Source: Anaerolineales bacterium (GTDB lineage: Bacteria > Chloroflexota > Anaerolineae > 4572-78 > J111). From it: a stretch of 64,000 nt of DNA. Shown here piece after piece: positions 30,610 to 40,600 of this stretch. Each line of letters starts with the position of its first letter. The first letter of the stretch is position 1. The stretch covers positions 372,001-436,000 of the forward strand of contig JABTUK010000002.1 in the NCBI GenBank assembly GCA_015075405.1. The letters run 5' to 3'. The notes under the pieces were generated by a model. That model did no database searches. It was not told where the DNA came from and worked only from the letters and a program-made list of their open reading frames with translations. The position numbers and the translations under genes were made by a program.

Positions 30610-31398
30610 TTATGGTGCCATGGCTGCCTTCTCAGCGAGCAGCTTTTGGGCATCATCGGCGTTGGGGATGCACAACACCCAGCCCGGTTCGATAAGATCG
30701 GGATTTTCAATCAGAGCATAACCGCCGGCCATCATGGCTTTATCACCTTCAGCCATCATGGCCTCACCTTCGGCCATGGCTTCACCCGCCATGGCCTTAT
30801 CTTCCATCATGACCTCCATCATTTGGCCGTTGGCGTCTTTGGTCATCAGCTTGCCGTCGGCCATCATCACCTCCATCATCTGGCCGTCGGCGCTTTCCAG
30901 CACCAGCTTGCCGTCAACCATGCTGCCATCGGCGGCCATCATGTGGCCGTCTTCGCCGACCTTAACTTCCATCATCTGGCCGTCGGCGCCCTTGACCATC
31001 AACCCGCCGTCCGCTTCCATCATCGCTTCCATCATCTGTCCATCCGCGCCGGCAAACATCAGCTTATCGCCGGCCATCATGGCTTCACCGGCCATGGCTT
31101 TATCGCCTTCGGCCATCATGGCCTCATCGCCGGCCATCATCGCGGCCTTATAGTGACCGTTGGTCGCTTCGGCGATGGCTGGAAAAGCCAGGACATCCCC
31201 ATAAAACTTTTCGGCAATTTTGCTCAGCCAGTCATCGGATTGGACGGTGTAATCTTGTTGGCAGGATATTTCTGCCATCATGGCTTCGCCCTCCATGGCT
31301 TCCTCCCCCTCTTGAGCCAGAACGGCCGCCGGCAGGGCTGCCAGCAAAACCAGCGTGGTTATGATCATAAACAGCTTGCTTGTTACTTTTTTGCTCAT
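30610..31398 (-). CDS. Secreted LysM protein split by a Met-rich repeat insertion
   Basis: 262 residues. Signal peptide 1-28 (cleavage after AVLA). The LysM fold begins at CQQDYTVQSDDWLSKIAEKF (46-65) and DVLAFPAIAEATNGHY, and only resumes at YALIENPDLIEPGWVLCIPN (227-246). In related Chloroflexota proteins these two halves are next to one another. The 143 residues in between hold 33 methionines, mostly as MM pairs, in about four copies of ADGQMMEVMM-DGKLM flanked by AMAGEAMMAEGDK modules, strongly acidic, no Cys or aromatic residues to speak of. Possible roles: copper or silver binding by Met, or an extracellular scaffold; both are inference. AGGAGGATTTTGAA gives a good ribosome site. Confidence 0.83.
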   Translation of the reverse strand: MSKKVTSKLFMIITTLVLLAALPAAVLAQEGEEAMEGEAMMAEISCQQDYTVQSDDWLSKIAEKFYGDVLAFPAIAEATNGHYKAAMMAGDEAMMAEGDKAMAGEAMMAGDKLMFAGADGQMMEAMMEADGGLMVKGADGQMMEVKVGEDGHMMAADGSMVDGKLVLESADGQMMEVMMADGKLMTKDANGQMMEVMMEDKAMAGEAMAEGEAMMAEGDKAMMAGGYALIENPDLIEPGWVLCIPNADDAQKLLAEKAAMAP

Positions 31399-31671
31399 TT
31401 CAAAATCCTCCTGTTGATTAAAAATTTGATAGGCGATGATAGGTCGTGGCCACGAACCCGATCTACCTTTCGAGTATCATCGGTAAATCTTAACGATCTC
31501 TTACGAAATTATTACGGGTTTACCGTTAGCCCAGGTGCGGCAAATGCTGATGGCTATAGCTGCAAGTCATCGTGGCTTGCGAGAGACTTTTATCAGTGTG
31601 GTGGTGGGCGGCGAAACCGGTGCTCCTCACTTGATGTCCTTTTTATACTGTACTAAACCAGGCGGGGCTTA

Positions 31672-32659
<988 letters not shown>

Positions 32660-32679
32660 TAAAGGTATTTAGGTTTATT

Positions 32680-32710
32680 TTAACACCCTGGAGCGCAGGT
32701 ATGGTATAAT
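32680..32710 (+). promoter_or_regulatory. Possible promoter for the AraC-type regulator
   Basis: TTAACA (32680-32685), 19-base spacer, perfect TATAAT (32705-32710). The spacing is a little long. The gap also contains the GGAACTNNN hairpin before the gene start. Confidence 0.35.
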
Positions 32711-32804
32711 AATTCTCGAAGATCATTGGACGATTCTGCAAACCTTAAAGAGTGTTCACGAGGCCTTTGGCACGTCACCAACGCGAAGCGTGAAAATCGT
32801 AGGA

Positions 32805-32875
32805 ACTTGTAGGAACTTAAGGGAACTCAGGAAGTCCCTACAAGTTCCTATAAGTCCCCTTAGTTCCTATTCTTG
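32805..32875. repeat. Intergenic word-repeat hairpin, GGAACTTNN family
   Basis: AGGAACTTGTAGGAACTTAA and GGGAACTCAGG on the left; CTACAAGTTCCTATAAGT and CCCCTTAGTTCC on the right. It lies upstream of the regulator; the reading frame is open through it but the true start is after it. Confidence 0.75.
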
Positions 32876-32912
32876 GAAGGAGGGACGTGTAGGAATGATT
32901 GAAGGAGTCACA

Positions 32913-33872
32913 ATGGGTTTGATGAACCCCCAACAGGTAGAGCGGGAGGCCCACCGGGCACAAGCCAATAGAGATGAACTGGTCGAGCGTATCGCAAGAG
33001 CCGTCCGCGAAGATGGGACGGTTGAGCCGCTGAAAGGCATGTCCCTCCACCGCGTCTCCTGGCCCAACGCGCCGGTTCACAGCGTGTCCAGCCCTGCCTT
33101 TTGCGTCATTGCCCAGGGCAGCAAGGAGGTTTTTCTCGGTAAAGAGCGCTACCAGTACGATCCTTACCACTACCTTCTCTTCACCGCCGAGTTACCCGTC
33201 GTGAGTCAGGTCATCGAAGCCTCACCGGAGCGGCCGTACCTCAGCCTCCGCTTAGAGCTCGACCCCACCCTGGTCGGCTCGGTCATGGTCGAGACCAGTC
33301 GTCACCCCTCCCCACCAAACCATGCCGATGTGAGGGCCATCAACGTCAGCGCGTTGGACGCAGGCCTGCTGGACGCGATGGTGCGGCTGGCCAGGCTTCT
33401 GGACACCCCTGCCGAAGCGCCCTTCCTCGCGCCGCTGATCACGCGGGAAATCGTTTACCGGCTGCTGAGGGGTGAGCAGCGTGGCCGGCTCTGTCACATT
33501 GCGGTGTTGGGGGGCCACACCCACCGCATCGCCAGGGCCATCGAGCGGCTGCGTAACGAGTTCAACCGGCCGCTGCGGATTAATGACATGGCCGGGGAGC
33601 TTGGCATGAGCGTCTCGGGCTTCTACCACCACTTCAAGGCCGTCACCGCGATGAGTCCCTTGCAGTTTCAGAAGCGGTTGCGGCTTCAGGAGGCCCGCCG
33701 GCTGATGCTCGGCGAAGACCTCGACGCGGCCAGCGCCGGCTTCCGGGTGGGGTACGACGACGCCTCGTATTTCAACCGGGAGTACAAAAGTCTCTTTGGT
33801 CTACCGCCGCTGCGCGACGTGGAACGGCTGCGGGCAGCCGTCGGGCAAAACGGCGGCCTGGGAGCCGATTAG
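32913..33872 (+). CDS. AraC-family transcriptional regulator (AraC_N type)
   Basis: About 319 residues from ATG 32913, which has GAAGGAGTCACA in front; starts at 32790 and 32895 are also open but would translate the repeat or lack the site. The N-terminal domain (LHRVSWPNAPVHSVSSPAFC then VIAQGSKEVFLGKERYQYDP) is the AraC_N/cupin-like ligand domain. The C-terminal IERLRNEFNRPLRINDMAGE, LGMSVSGFYHHFKAVTAMSP and GFRVGYDDASYFNREYKSLF are the two helix-turn-helix units. Divergent from the aldo/keto reductase, which it probably activates. Confidence 0.9.
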   Translation: MGLMNPQQVEREAHRAQANRDELVERIARAVREDGTVEPLKGMSLHRVSWPNAPVHSVSSPAFCVIAQGSKEVFLGKERYQYDPYHYLLFTAELPVVSQVIEASPERPYLSLRLELDPTLVGSVMVETSRHPSPPNHADVRAINVSALDAGLLDAMVRLARLLDTPAEAPFLAPLITREIVYRLLRGEQRGRLCHIAVLGGHTHRIARAIERLRNEFNRPLRINDMAGELGMSVSGFYHHFKAVTAMSPLQFQKRLRLQEARRLMLGEDLDAASAGFRVGYDDASYFNREYKSLFGLPPLRDVERLRAAVGQNGGLGAD

Positions 33873-33917
33873 TTTAGCAAATCTGCGCAACTTTTGGTGA
33901 AATTGAACGTATAGATA

Positions 33918-33985
33918 GACAGGTAGCAGAGTAGCAAGGTCGCATAGATATATTATCCCTGTCTACCGTCTACCGTCTACTATTT
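33918..33985. repeat. Intergenic word-repeat element, GTAGCA / CTACCGT families
   Basis: GGTAGCAGAGTAGCAAGGTCGC on the left and CTACCGTCTACCGTCTACTA on the right, with AGATAGACAGG also answered by CCCTGTCTACC. Two word families are mixed here. Confidence 0.65.
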
Positions 33986-34002
33986 TAGAGGAGTTACTAA
34001 AG

Positions 34003-34209
34003 ATGAGAAATCCCGGAACTGCCGCGGTGTTAAGCGCCCTGATTCCAGGGGTAGGACAGATTTATAACGGCCAAATTTTATGGGCGATTTTCTGGTTTGT
34101 GATTACCCCCGGCCTGTGGATCGGTACGGGCGGCTTGTTGGGCTGGATATGCCACATTATTTCGGCTTACACCGCCTATACCTATGCCCAACGTCATCCG
34201 ATTGGTTAA
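34003..34209 (+). CDS. Small membrane protein, TM2-like
   Basis: 68 residues. NPGTAAVLSALIPGVGQIYNGQ is the TM2/DUF5683 opening with the Pro-Gly-x-Gly-Gln turn, followed by a helix (about 28-42) and a second one (about 46-60), giving a two-helix hairpin. Role unknown; relatives often appear in envelope clusters. TTTAGAGGAGTTACTAAAG provides a ribosome site and a terminator follows the stop by 25 bases, so it is a single-gene unit. Confidence 0.8.
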   Translation: MRNPGTAAVLSALIPGVGQIYNGQILWAIFWFVITPGLWIGTGGLLGWICHIISAYTAYTYAQRHPIG

Positions 34210-34233
34210 GGCACAAGTCAATAGTTTGTTGAA

Positions 34234-34258
34234 GGCCAGCTATGATGCTGGCCTTTTT
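34234..34258 (+). terminator. Intrinsic terminator
   Basis: Stem GGCCAGC/GCTGGCC with loop TATGAT, then TTTTT. It follows the small membrane protein and stands just before the convergent acetyltransferase stop. Confidence 0.88.
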
Positions 34259-34265
34259 GTTACCC

Positions 34266-34829
34266 TCAGATATTGAACTCGATTGAAATTGTTCTGATCA
34301 CCCTGGCCGGGTTGCCGGCGACCACCGTATTGGCGGCTACATTCCGGGTTACAACCGCCCCCGCGCCGATCACGGCGTTCTCCTCGATGACAACACCCGG
34401 CAAGATTATGGCCCCCCCGCCAATCCAAACATTATCCTTGATGACAATCTTTTTGGCCGTCTCCAACCCCCTGTTTCGGGCAACAGCGGACAAGGCGTGG
34501 GTCGCTGTGTAGATCTGCACCGACGGCCCAACCATGACATGCCGGCCCAACCAAACCTCGTTGTTATCCAGAATGGTACAGCCAAAATTGAGATAGCTGT
34601 GATCGCCGATAGAGATGTGGCGGCCATAGCTGCAATAGAACGGCGGCTCGATGACCACATTCTGGCCCATTCGTCCCAATAAGGTTTGCAGAATGGCCTG
34701 CTGTTCACTCACCTCAGTCGCGGTGTTAAAAGTGTGGACTCGCGCTTTAACCAGCCGGCGTTCTGCCGCCAGTTCTGCATCCAGGCAGTTGTAGACCTCT
34801 CCAGCCAGCATCTTTTCTTTTTCCGTCAC
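34266..34829 (-). CDS. Sugar O-acetyltransferase (Maa/LacA type)
   Basis: 187 residues, normal length. MTEKEKMLAGEVYNCLDAEL is the Mac domain that opens maltose and galactoside acetyltransferases; then hexapeptide repeats FYCSYGRHISIGDHSYLNFG, GPSVQIYTATHAL with the catalytic His, and VWIGGGAIILPGVVIEENAV. Trimeric left-handed beta-helix; transfers acetyl from acetyl-CoA to a sugar 6-OH. The MITE-like element follows its start, so the promoter may lie in or beyond that element. Confidence 0.93.
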   Translation of the reverse strand: MTEKEKMLAGEVYNCLDAELAAERRLVKARVHTFNTATEVSEQQAILQTLLGRMGQNVVIEPPFYCSYGRHISIGDHSYLNFGCTILDNNEVWLGRHVMVGPSVQIYTATHALSAVARNRGLETAKKIVIKDNVWIGGGAIILPGVVIEENAVIGAGAVVTRNVAANTVVAGNPARVIRTISIEFNI

Positions 34830-34861
34830 CTCAATTGCCTCCTCATTGCGATTCCTGCGTA

Positions 34862-35123
34862 GTAACTATTTCGACAATGTCACATTATTATGACAACTAT
34901 TTTGATCCCATAACAGCCTGTTTTCCGGCGCTCGCCCGGTGATGAACTCACCGGGCTACAAAACTGCGCCCGATCCATCGGGCTACTTCACTCATCCGCT
35001 TAAGTCCGATTGATCGGACGCTGTTAGATAGCCCTGCGATTTATCGCGGGGCGGGCAACAATGCCAAATCAGGGTTGGATGGTGTAGAACATTTGTGTAA
35101 GGTGACATTGTCGAAGTAGTTAC
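34862..35123. repeat. MITE-like element with 22-bp terminal inverted repeats
   Basis: Ends 34862-34883 and 35102-35123 are inverted copies with one mismatch in 22 (core TTCGACAATGTCAC). The 262-bp unit contains no gene and carries in its middle (34920-35050) a diverged family A core: CGCCCGGTGATGAA/TCACCGGGC, CGCCCGATCCATCGGGC, GTCCGATTGATCGGAC and CCGCGATTTATCGCGG-type palindromes. It fills most of the 448-base gap between the acetyltransferase and the 85-residue gene. Confidence 0.85.
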
Positions 35124-35277
35124 CCTCGTAAATAGACCACCAAAAAATATTCTCGTTAGTGTAACACATAGGCCGGAAGGAAGACTATTCAGCAGTTGAT
35201 ATTTTGAAGGTCAACAAAAATCAAACCGCCGGTGGCTGAGAACCCCGGCAGTCAAATTACCAAAAGGAGAATACCCG

Positions 35278-35535
35278 ATGAAATTTTTAGCCAGCAATCA
35301 GATGAAACAAGCGCCCAATGCAGAAGTGATGGCCCTCTTCCCGGCAGAACAGGCCCGCGTGGCCGAATTGATGGCCCAGGGCGTACTGGAGACGCTCTAT
35401 GTGGCGGCCGATTATTCTAAAGCCTGGCTGGTGTTCCAGACTGAATCTGAGGAAATCGCCCGGCAAGCCGTCGAGTCGCTCCCGCTGCACAAGTTCTTGC
35501 AAGTCGAGCTGACCCCTCTGGCGGAGATGGGGTAA
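35278..35535 (+). CDS. Small protein of the dimeric alpha/beta-barrel kind (YciI/muconolactone-isomerase-like)
   Basis: 85 residues. The order is strand (KFLASNQ), helix (AEVMALFPAEQARVAELMAQ), strands (LETLYVAADYSKAWLVFQT), helix (SEEIARQAVESLP), strand (KFLQVELTPL), which is the ferredoxin-like half-barrel of YciI, EthD and muconolactone isomerase families. Key catalytic residues cannot be assigned. AAAAGGAGAATACCCG precedes the ATG. It may act on a small phenolic or aldehyde, and the setting beside the reductase and acetyltransferase fits detoxification, but that is inference. Confidence 0.6.
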   Translation: MKFLASNQMKQAPNAEVMALFPAEQARVAELMAQGVLETLYVAADYSKAWLVFQTESEEIARQAVESLPLHKFLQVELTPLAEMG

Positions 35536-35536
35536 C

Positions 35537-35601
35537 GGTTGTAATCTGCGCCGGCTGGTAGGCTACGTCTTGCTGAGGGGTCTGCCAGCCGGGCAACAAC
35601 C
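35537..35601. terminator. Hairpin after the small barrel gene
   Basis: GGTTGT (35537-35542) with ACAACC (35596-35601) and GCCGGCTGG with CCAGCCGGGC inside. No T tract, so a weak or factor-dependent terminator at most. Confidence 0.5.
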
Positions 35602-35642
35602 TGACTAAAGATCGTAGATTAAATAATTTCCCAATTCACTTT

Positions 35643-36806
35643 TTAATCCACCGACCATGAAGCGGCGCTCCGGGCAACCTGGTGGGGTTTAATCTCCCAG
35701 AACAACACCACAAAGGCCAACAGGCAGGCCAGCGGAAACAACAGCAGGGAAAGCTGGAACGAACCATACTCTGCCACCAGCGACATCAGGAACGGCAGCA
35801 GGATGCCCCCAATGGGCAGGGCTGTTTTGATGACGCCCAGGGCGGTCCCGGCCATACTCGGATACAATAGCCCGGCCAGAGTAATGATTAGGGGCAGGAC
35901 CGCCGAGAGGGACAGCCCGGCCAGGAAAATCGCCGGGTAAAGCCAATTGTCCAGCGGCAGAAAAAATAGCCCGCCAAAGAAAAACCCCGACAGCCCCAAT
36001 AAACTCAGCAGCGAGATCGCCAGGCGCTTTTTATGGGTCAACAGACCGACCAGCAGCCGGCCGGCGGCAATCCCCACCAGCAAAACAATCAGGCCAATCT
36101 TGGAAGCCGTTTCGGAAAAACCACGCAGTTGGCCCAGAAAGGTGGTCAAAATGTTGATCGAGCCAATCTCGACCCCCACGGCCAGGATGGTCACAATGAC
36201 CAGGGCGACGATCCGCCGGTCTCGACTAATCAGGTTCAGCCGCTCCTGATAGCTTTCGGTCCGTCCGCCCCGATTTTTGAGGCGGGCCACCCCAAAAAAG
36301 AGCGCCAGCAGCAGCACAACTGCGCCGGCCTGGATGACCGACTGTCGCCAATTCATTTGCAGCGCCAGCAAATAGGCGGCAATCATAATCGAGCCAAACG
36401 TCACAAAGAAATGATTAACGTTGATGTGCAGGCTGGCCCGCTGGGGGTGCAACTGCAACAACATCGCATCGGTCACGCCTTCGTACACGCCCATGCCGGC
36501 CCCAAACAGCAGCATGAGCAGCAAATTGACCCAGAACAGCTCGCTGAGAAAAAAAGTAAAGAAGGAAACGGCCAACATCAGGCTGCCGACCAGCAAGATT
36601 TTGGGCTTTTCATAACTGTCGGCCAGCGTTCCGGCGACAAATACGGACAGCATAAAACCGACATTCTGAACGGCGATCAGCAGGCCGATCTGGGCAGGGG
36701 AGAGGCCAATGTTTTGCGCCGCCGCGCCGATGATGGAAGCGCCGACGCCCAGGAAAAACATGGCCAGATAGGAAGACAGGGTAAGGGCTTTGATGTTGTT
36801 GATCAC
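35643..36806 (-). CDS. MFS transporter
   Basis: 387 residues, GTG start, with twelve hydrophobic segments and no large loops. VAGTLADSYEKPKILLVGSL is the loop 2-3 MFS signature (DRxGRR-like, here DSYEKPK) and LLFGAGMGVYEGVTDAMLLQL belongs to helix 5. The relaxed loop motif and the charge pattern resemble FucP- or drug-type carriers, but no substrate can be named. It lies alone on the minus strand, tail to tail with the small barrel gene. Confidence 0.85.
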   Translation of the reverse strand: MINNIKALTLSSYLAMFFLGVGASIIGAAAQNIGLSPAQIGLLIAVQNVGFMLSVFVAGTLADSYEKPKILLVGSLMLAVSFFTFFLSELFWVNLLLMLLFGAGMGVYEGVTDAMLLQLHPQRASLHINVNHFFVTFGSIMIAAYLLALQMNWRQSVIQAGAVVLLLALFFGVARLKNRGGRTESYQERLNLISRDRRIVALVIVTILAVGVEIGSINILTTFLGQLRGFSETASKIGLIVLLVGIAAGRLLVGLLTHKKRLAISLLSLLGLSGFFFGGLFFLPLDNWLYPAIFLAGLSLSAVLPLIITLAGLLYPSMAGTALGVIKTALPIGGILLPFLMSLVAEYGSFQLSLLLFPLACLLAFVVLFWEIKPHQVARSAASWSVD

Positions 36807-36970
36807 AGGAACCTCGCGGAGGTAAGAAATTGCCGGTCATTGGGGTCAGGCTCAGCGGCAAAGCTTGGAGAGGCCAGGCTCAAATGATCATTGGCCGTTG
36901 TATTCTACTAAATAGAGATTTTTGGCGCAAAGCGGCGGCCAATAATGGGTAAGATGAGTGAGAAAAACCC

Positions 36971-37564
36971 CTAAATCCGTTTGTACCAAAACCAGGCCGA
37001 ACGCCAGGGGGCCTGGTCGCCCACCTGCGTCTGGCCATATTCAACCCGTTCCAGAGTAAAACCCTCGGCAAAGATACGGCGCAGGTCAGCTTCCTCTAAC
37101 CAGCGCCGTGTCTCCGGTTCTGGCTCAACACTGTTGAGATGCGCAAAGAGCAGATAAGATGCGCCCGGTTCCAGCAAGCGCAGCAGCTCCCGGTGATAAG
37201 CCTGTAGCTCATCTGAGGTAAAACTGTGGACGCAGCCGACATCGAGGGCAAAGCTATAGGGGCCGCGCAGGAAATCGAGCTGTGTTACCGAGCCACGATG
37301 CAAATGAACATTGTCCAGCCCGGCCTGCCTGGCTCGATTCGTGGCTTCGGTAATGGCTTGGGGAATGAAGTCAACGCCATCCACCTGCCAACCAAGGCGA
37401 GCCAGGTACAGCGAAGCCCGGCCCAGCCCACAGCCCAGGTCAAGCGCCCGGCCTATGGGCAGGGTGGGCACAAATGCCAGCACTTCCGGGGGAGGGTCGG
37501 TTTTATCCCAGGGTACGGGGCCAGCCTGGTAAAATTCGAGCAGACGGTCAAAATGAGACGACAT
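36971..37564 (-). CDS. Class I SAM-dependent methyltransferase
   Basis: 197 residues. GRALDLGCGLGRASLYLARLG is motif I (about 38-58), DGVDFIPQAI motif II, and SFALDVGCVHSFTSDELQAY motif IV; the layout is that of TehB/UbiE-like small-molecule methyltransferases. The N-terminal FYQAGPVPWDKTDPPPEVL is the usual lead-in of the family in Chloroflexota. Acceptor unknown. A promoter is not obvious in the 79-base gap to the regulator gene that follows it on the same strand. Confidence 0.88.
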   Translation of the reverse strand: MSSHFDRLLEFYQAGPVPWDKTDPPPEVLAFVPTLPIGRALDLGCGLGRASLYLARLGWQVDGVDFIPQAITEATNRARQAGLDNVHLHRGSVTQLDFLRGPYSFALDVGCVHSFTSDELQAYHRELLRLLEPGASYLLFAHLNSVEPEPETRRWLEEADLRRIFAEGFTLERVEYGQTQVGDQAPWRSAWFWYKRI

Positions 37565-37642
37565 TGATGGTTATCCTTGCTGTCAGTTTAGGTTATTCTA
37601 TGCCCAATTCAACACCCTGACAAGAGGATGATAGAAGCTCTA

Positions 37643-40600
37643 TCAAAGGGGTCGGGCGACTTGGTGGGTAAACGCCTGCAAAATTTCTCGATGGGCCGGA
37701 ATATTCTCCAAATAAAAACGCCGCAGTTGCTCATCTACGATTTCGGCTGCTCGCTCTTGCAACCAGCGGTAAGCCGTAGCCAGCACGTCCTCGGCGCGAG
37801 GGTCTTGATCAGCCTGTAGAACCTGGTAACAGGTCAGATAGACCCGAAATGGCTCGCGCATTCCGTAGAGATGCTCGGTTTCGAGTTGGGGTAATAATTC
37901 GGCGGCGTAAGTCTGCGCCTGGGCCAAATTGCCTTGGGCCAGACTGGTCCGGCTGAGGCAGGCCAGGATTTCACGGGCAAAATGAAGTTGACCGGTCTCT
38001 TGACGCAGAGTCAGCGCCTGGTGATAACTTTCGGCTGCTTCTGACAGCCGGCCCAAGGCAGCTTGAGCGTGTCCCAGATGAGTCAATGCCGAGGCGCGGA
38101 TGTCCGGGGAGTCTACCTTCTGCCCAATTTGTTCTGACTGTTGGGCGTAGTCGTAGGCGGTCTCGTTGTGCCCCGTGAGATGATCCAACAAGGCCAGTTC
38201 GGCCAGCGTAACCCCTTCATAAAGCCGGGCCCCAATCGTCCGCCAGAGTTGCAGGGCTTGTTGGTAGTAGCTTTGGGCGGTGGGAAAATCGCCTTGCTCG
38301 CGCAGGATGTTCCCCAAGCTGTTCAGCAGGTGACATTCGCCCCAGTAATCCTTAATCTCGGCGCAGATGTGCAGACCTTGCTGGCACAACGCCTGGGCCT
38401 GGCTGTAATGGCCCAAGTCGTAGCGGAGATTGGCCAGGTTATTGAGCACCGTCTCCTGTCCCCAGCGGTAATCAATCTCTCGAAAAATTTGGAGCGACTG
38501 CTCATAATGCGTTTCGGCTTCGGCCCATTGTCCCTGCCCTCGATATACGACAGCCAAATTGTTGAGGGCCAGCCCTTCGCCACGCCGGTCCCCCAGGCGA
38601 CGAAAACAAACCAACGACTCCTGATAATACTTTAAAGCGCCGGCCGCATCGCCCAGATAGATGCGCGCGATGCCCAAATGGCGCAGCGCTTCGGCCTCGA
38701 TGGCCCCCAGCCCGGCCGCCCGGGCCAGACGCAAGGCTTCCTCCAAACGGGCTTGCGAGAGGGCAGGCTGGCCGTGAAAGGACAGGGTTTCGCCCCACTG
38801 ATGAAAGGCCAGAGCCTCCAAAGCGGTATCTTGAATCTGATGCGCCAGCTCAACCGCTCTGGGTATAACCTGGAGCGCCTGCTCCGACAGACCCCGCCGG
38901 TTCAACAAACGAGCCTGTTCCACCCATAGCTTGACCACCGCTTTTTGGACGGCTTGTTTTGAAGCCTCATCCGCTGGTTTCATATGGTCGTGTAGGTCGT
39001 TAGCGGTCTGGCCCAAAACGGCAGCCCCTTCTTCAAAGAGACTGGTCAAATCATAAAAGCGGGCTAAGCCGCCCAGCGCGCCCTCAATTTCTTCAACTTG
39101 AGCGGCCACGACTGCCCACTGCCAGGCCTGGCGGATATTGTCCAAATCGGCCCGCAGTTCGCTCAAGGCAGGTTGTGGGATGCTGCCTCTGAGGCTGCCT
39201 TCCCGTTGACTGACCAGATTTAAATAATAGGTACTGTAGCGCTGCCAGGTTACAAAAGCCCCTTCCGGTTGCTGGCGCTGAGCTGTTTGAGGCGAGTTAG
39301 CTCTCGCCAGGAGCTTCTCAGTGGCAAACTGGCGCAGCAATTCGTGAACCTGGTAGCGACCCGATGGGGCCAGGCGGAGCAGCGATTTGTCTACCAGGTT
39401 GACCAGGATGGGCAGCCTGACTCTGGCCACGGCCAGGGCCGCTTCCCGTTGAAAGCCGCCCTTAAAGAGTGATAACCGGCAAAAAGCGGCCTGTTCCGGC
39501 TCGGAGAGCATGCGCCAGGATTGCTCAAAGACAGCCCGCATACTGCGATGCCGTTCCGGGACATTGCGCAGCGAACTGCTCAAGAAATCAAGACTGTGTT
39601 CCACCCCGGCCACCACCTCGGCGCAGGAGAGCACCCGCAGCCAACTGGCGGCCAGTTCCAGGGCCAGCGGCGCACCCTCGACCAACTGGCACAGCCGCAG
39701 CACAAAGGGCGCTTCGCTTTCCGACAGACTGAAATCACTTCGAGTACGCTGGGCTTGTAGGCAAAAAAGAGCAACCGCGTCGTAAGATTGGAGATTGGAG
39801 ACATTGTGCCCTTGTGGTATTGGAGATTGGAGATTATCTTCAGTCTCCACGCCCATGCTTGCGCGGGCAGTCCAATCTCCTTGGGGATAGTTTAGCCCGC
39901 CGACCTCCCAGATCCGCTCTTCGCGCAGGTTGAGCCGCTCGCGGGAGGTAACTAACAATTTGACGCCAGGCGCAGCGTTCAGCAGTTCGACCAGTAGTTC
40001 GGCCCCTTCAACCAGGTGCTCAAAGTTGTCCAGCACCAGCAGCATTTCTTTGCGGCGTAGATGACCCAATACCTGGGTCTTCAAATCGGCAATGCCCTGG
40101 AAGAAGAATTCTAACGCCCCGGCTATAGCAATCAGAATCAGGTTTGTCACCTGGCTCGATTCGGACCACTCGCTCGCGGCAGGTTCGCCGGCGCTGACCG
40201 GGGCCAGGTTGACAAAGTAGACCCCATCGGCAAAGCAGGCTTCGTTCGGGCCGGAAACCGGGTCGAGACTGCGACGAGCAACCTCGACAGCCAGCCTGGT
40301 TTTGCCGATGCCGCCCGGCCCGACCAGGCTTAACAAGCGATAGGCTGATTCGTCAAGCAGGAGTCGCCGGATTTCGGCCAAATCTTTTTCCCGGCCAATG
40401 AAAGGCGTTGCTTGAAGGGGCAGGTTGTGGGCCGGCTTGTCCGGCTTGGGGTTTGAGTCAGGCGGAGGCAATGAAATAAGCTTAGCTACAACCTTTTCGG
40501 GGTCCGCCGCTTTTTTGTCCCGCTGCTCCTCGGTTTTGAGAAATGAACCAAACAGTCGTTTAGACTTGATGGCCTCATACAGGGTAATAGTTTCCTCTTC

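Noticed and set aside
30541..31656. Long plus-strand reading frame of 371 codons rich in His and Gly
   Set aside because: It is the antisense shadow of the Met-rich LysM gene, which has a signal peptide, ribosome site and family match; CAT/GGC-rich complement makes His and Gly.
32790..32912. Longer N-terminus for the AraC-type regulator
   Set aside because: It runs through the GGAACT hairpin; ATG 32913 has a proper ribosome site.
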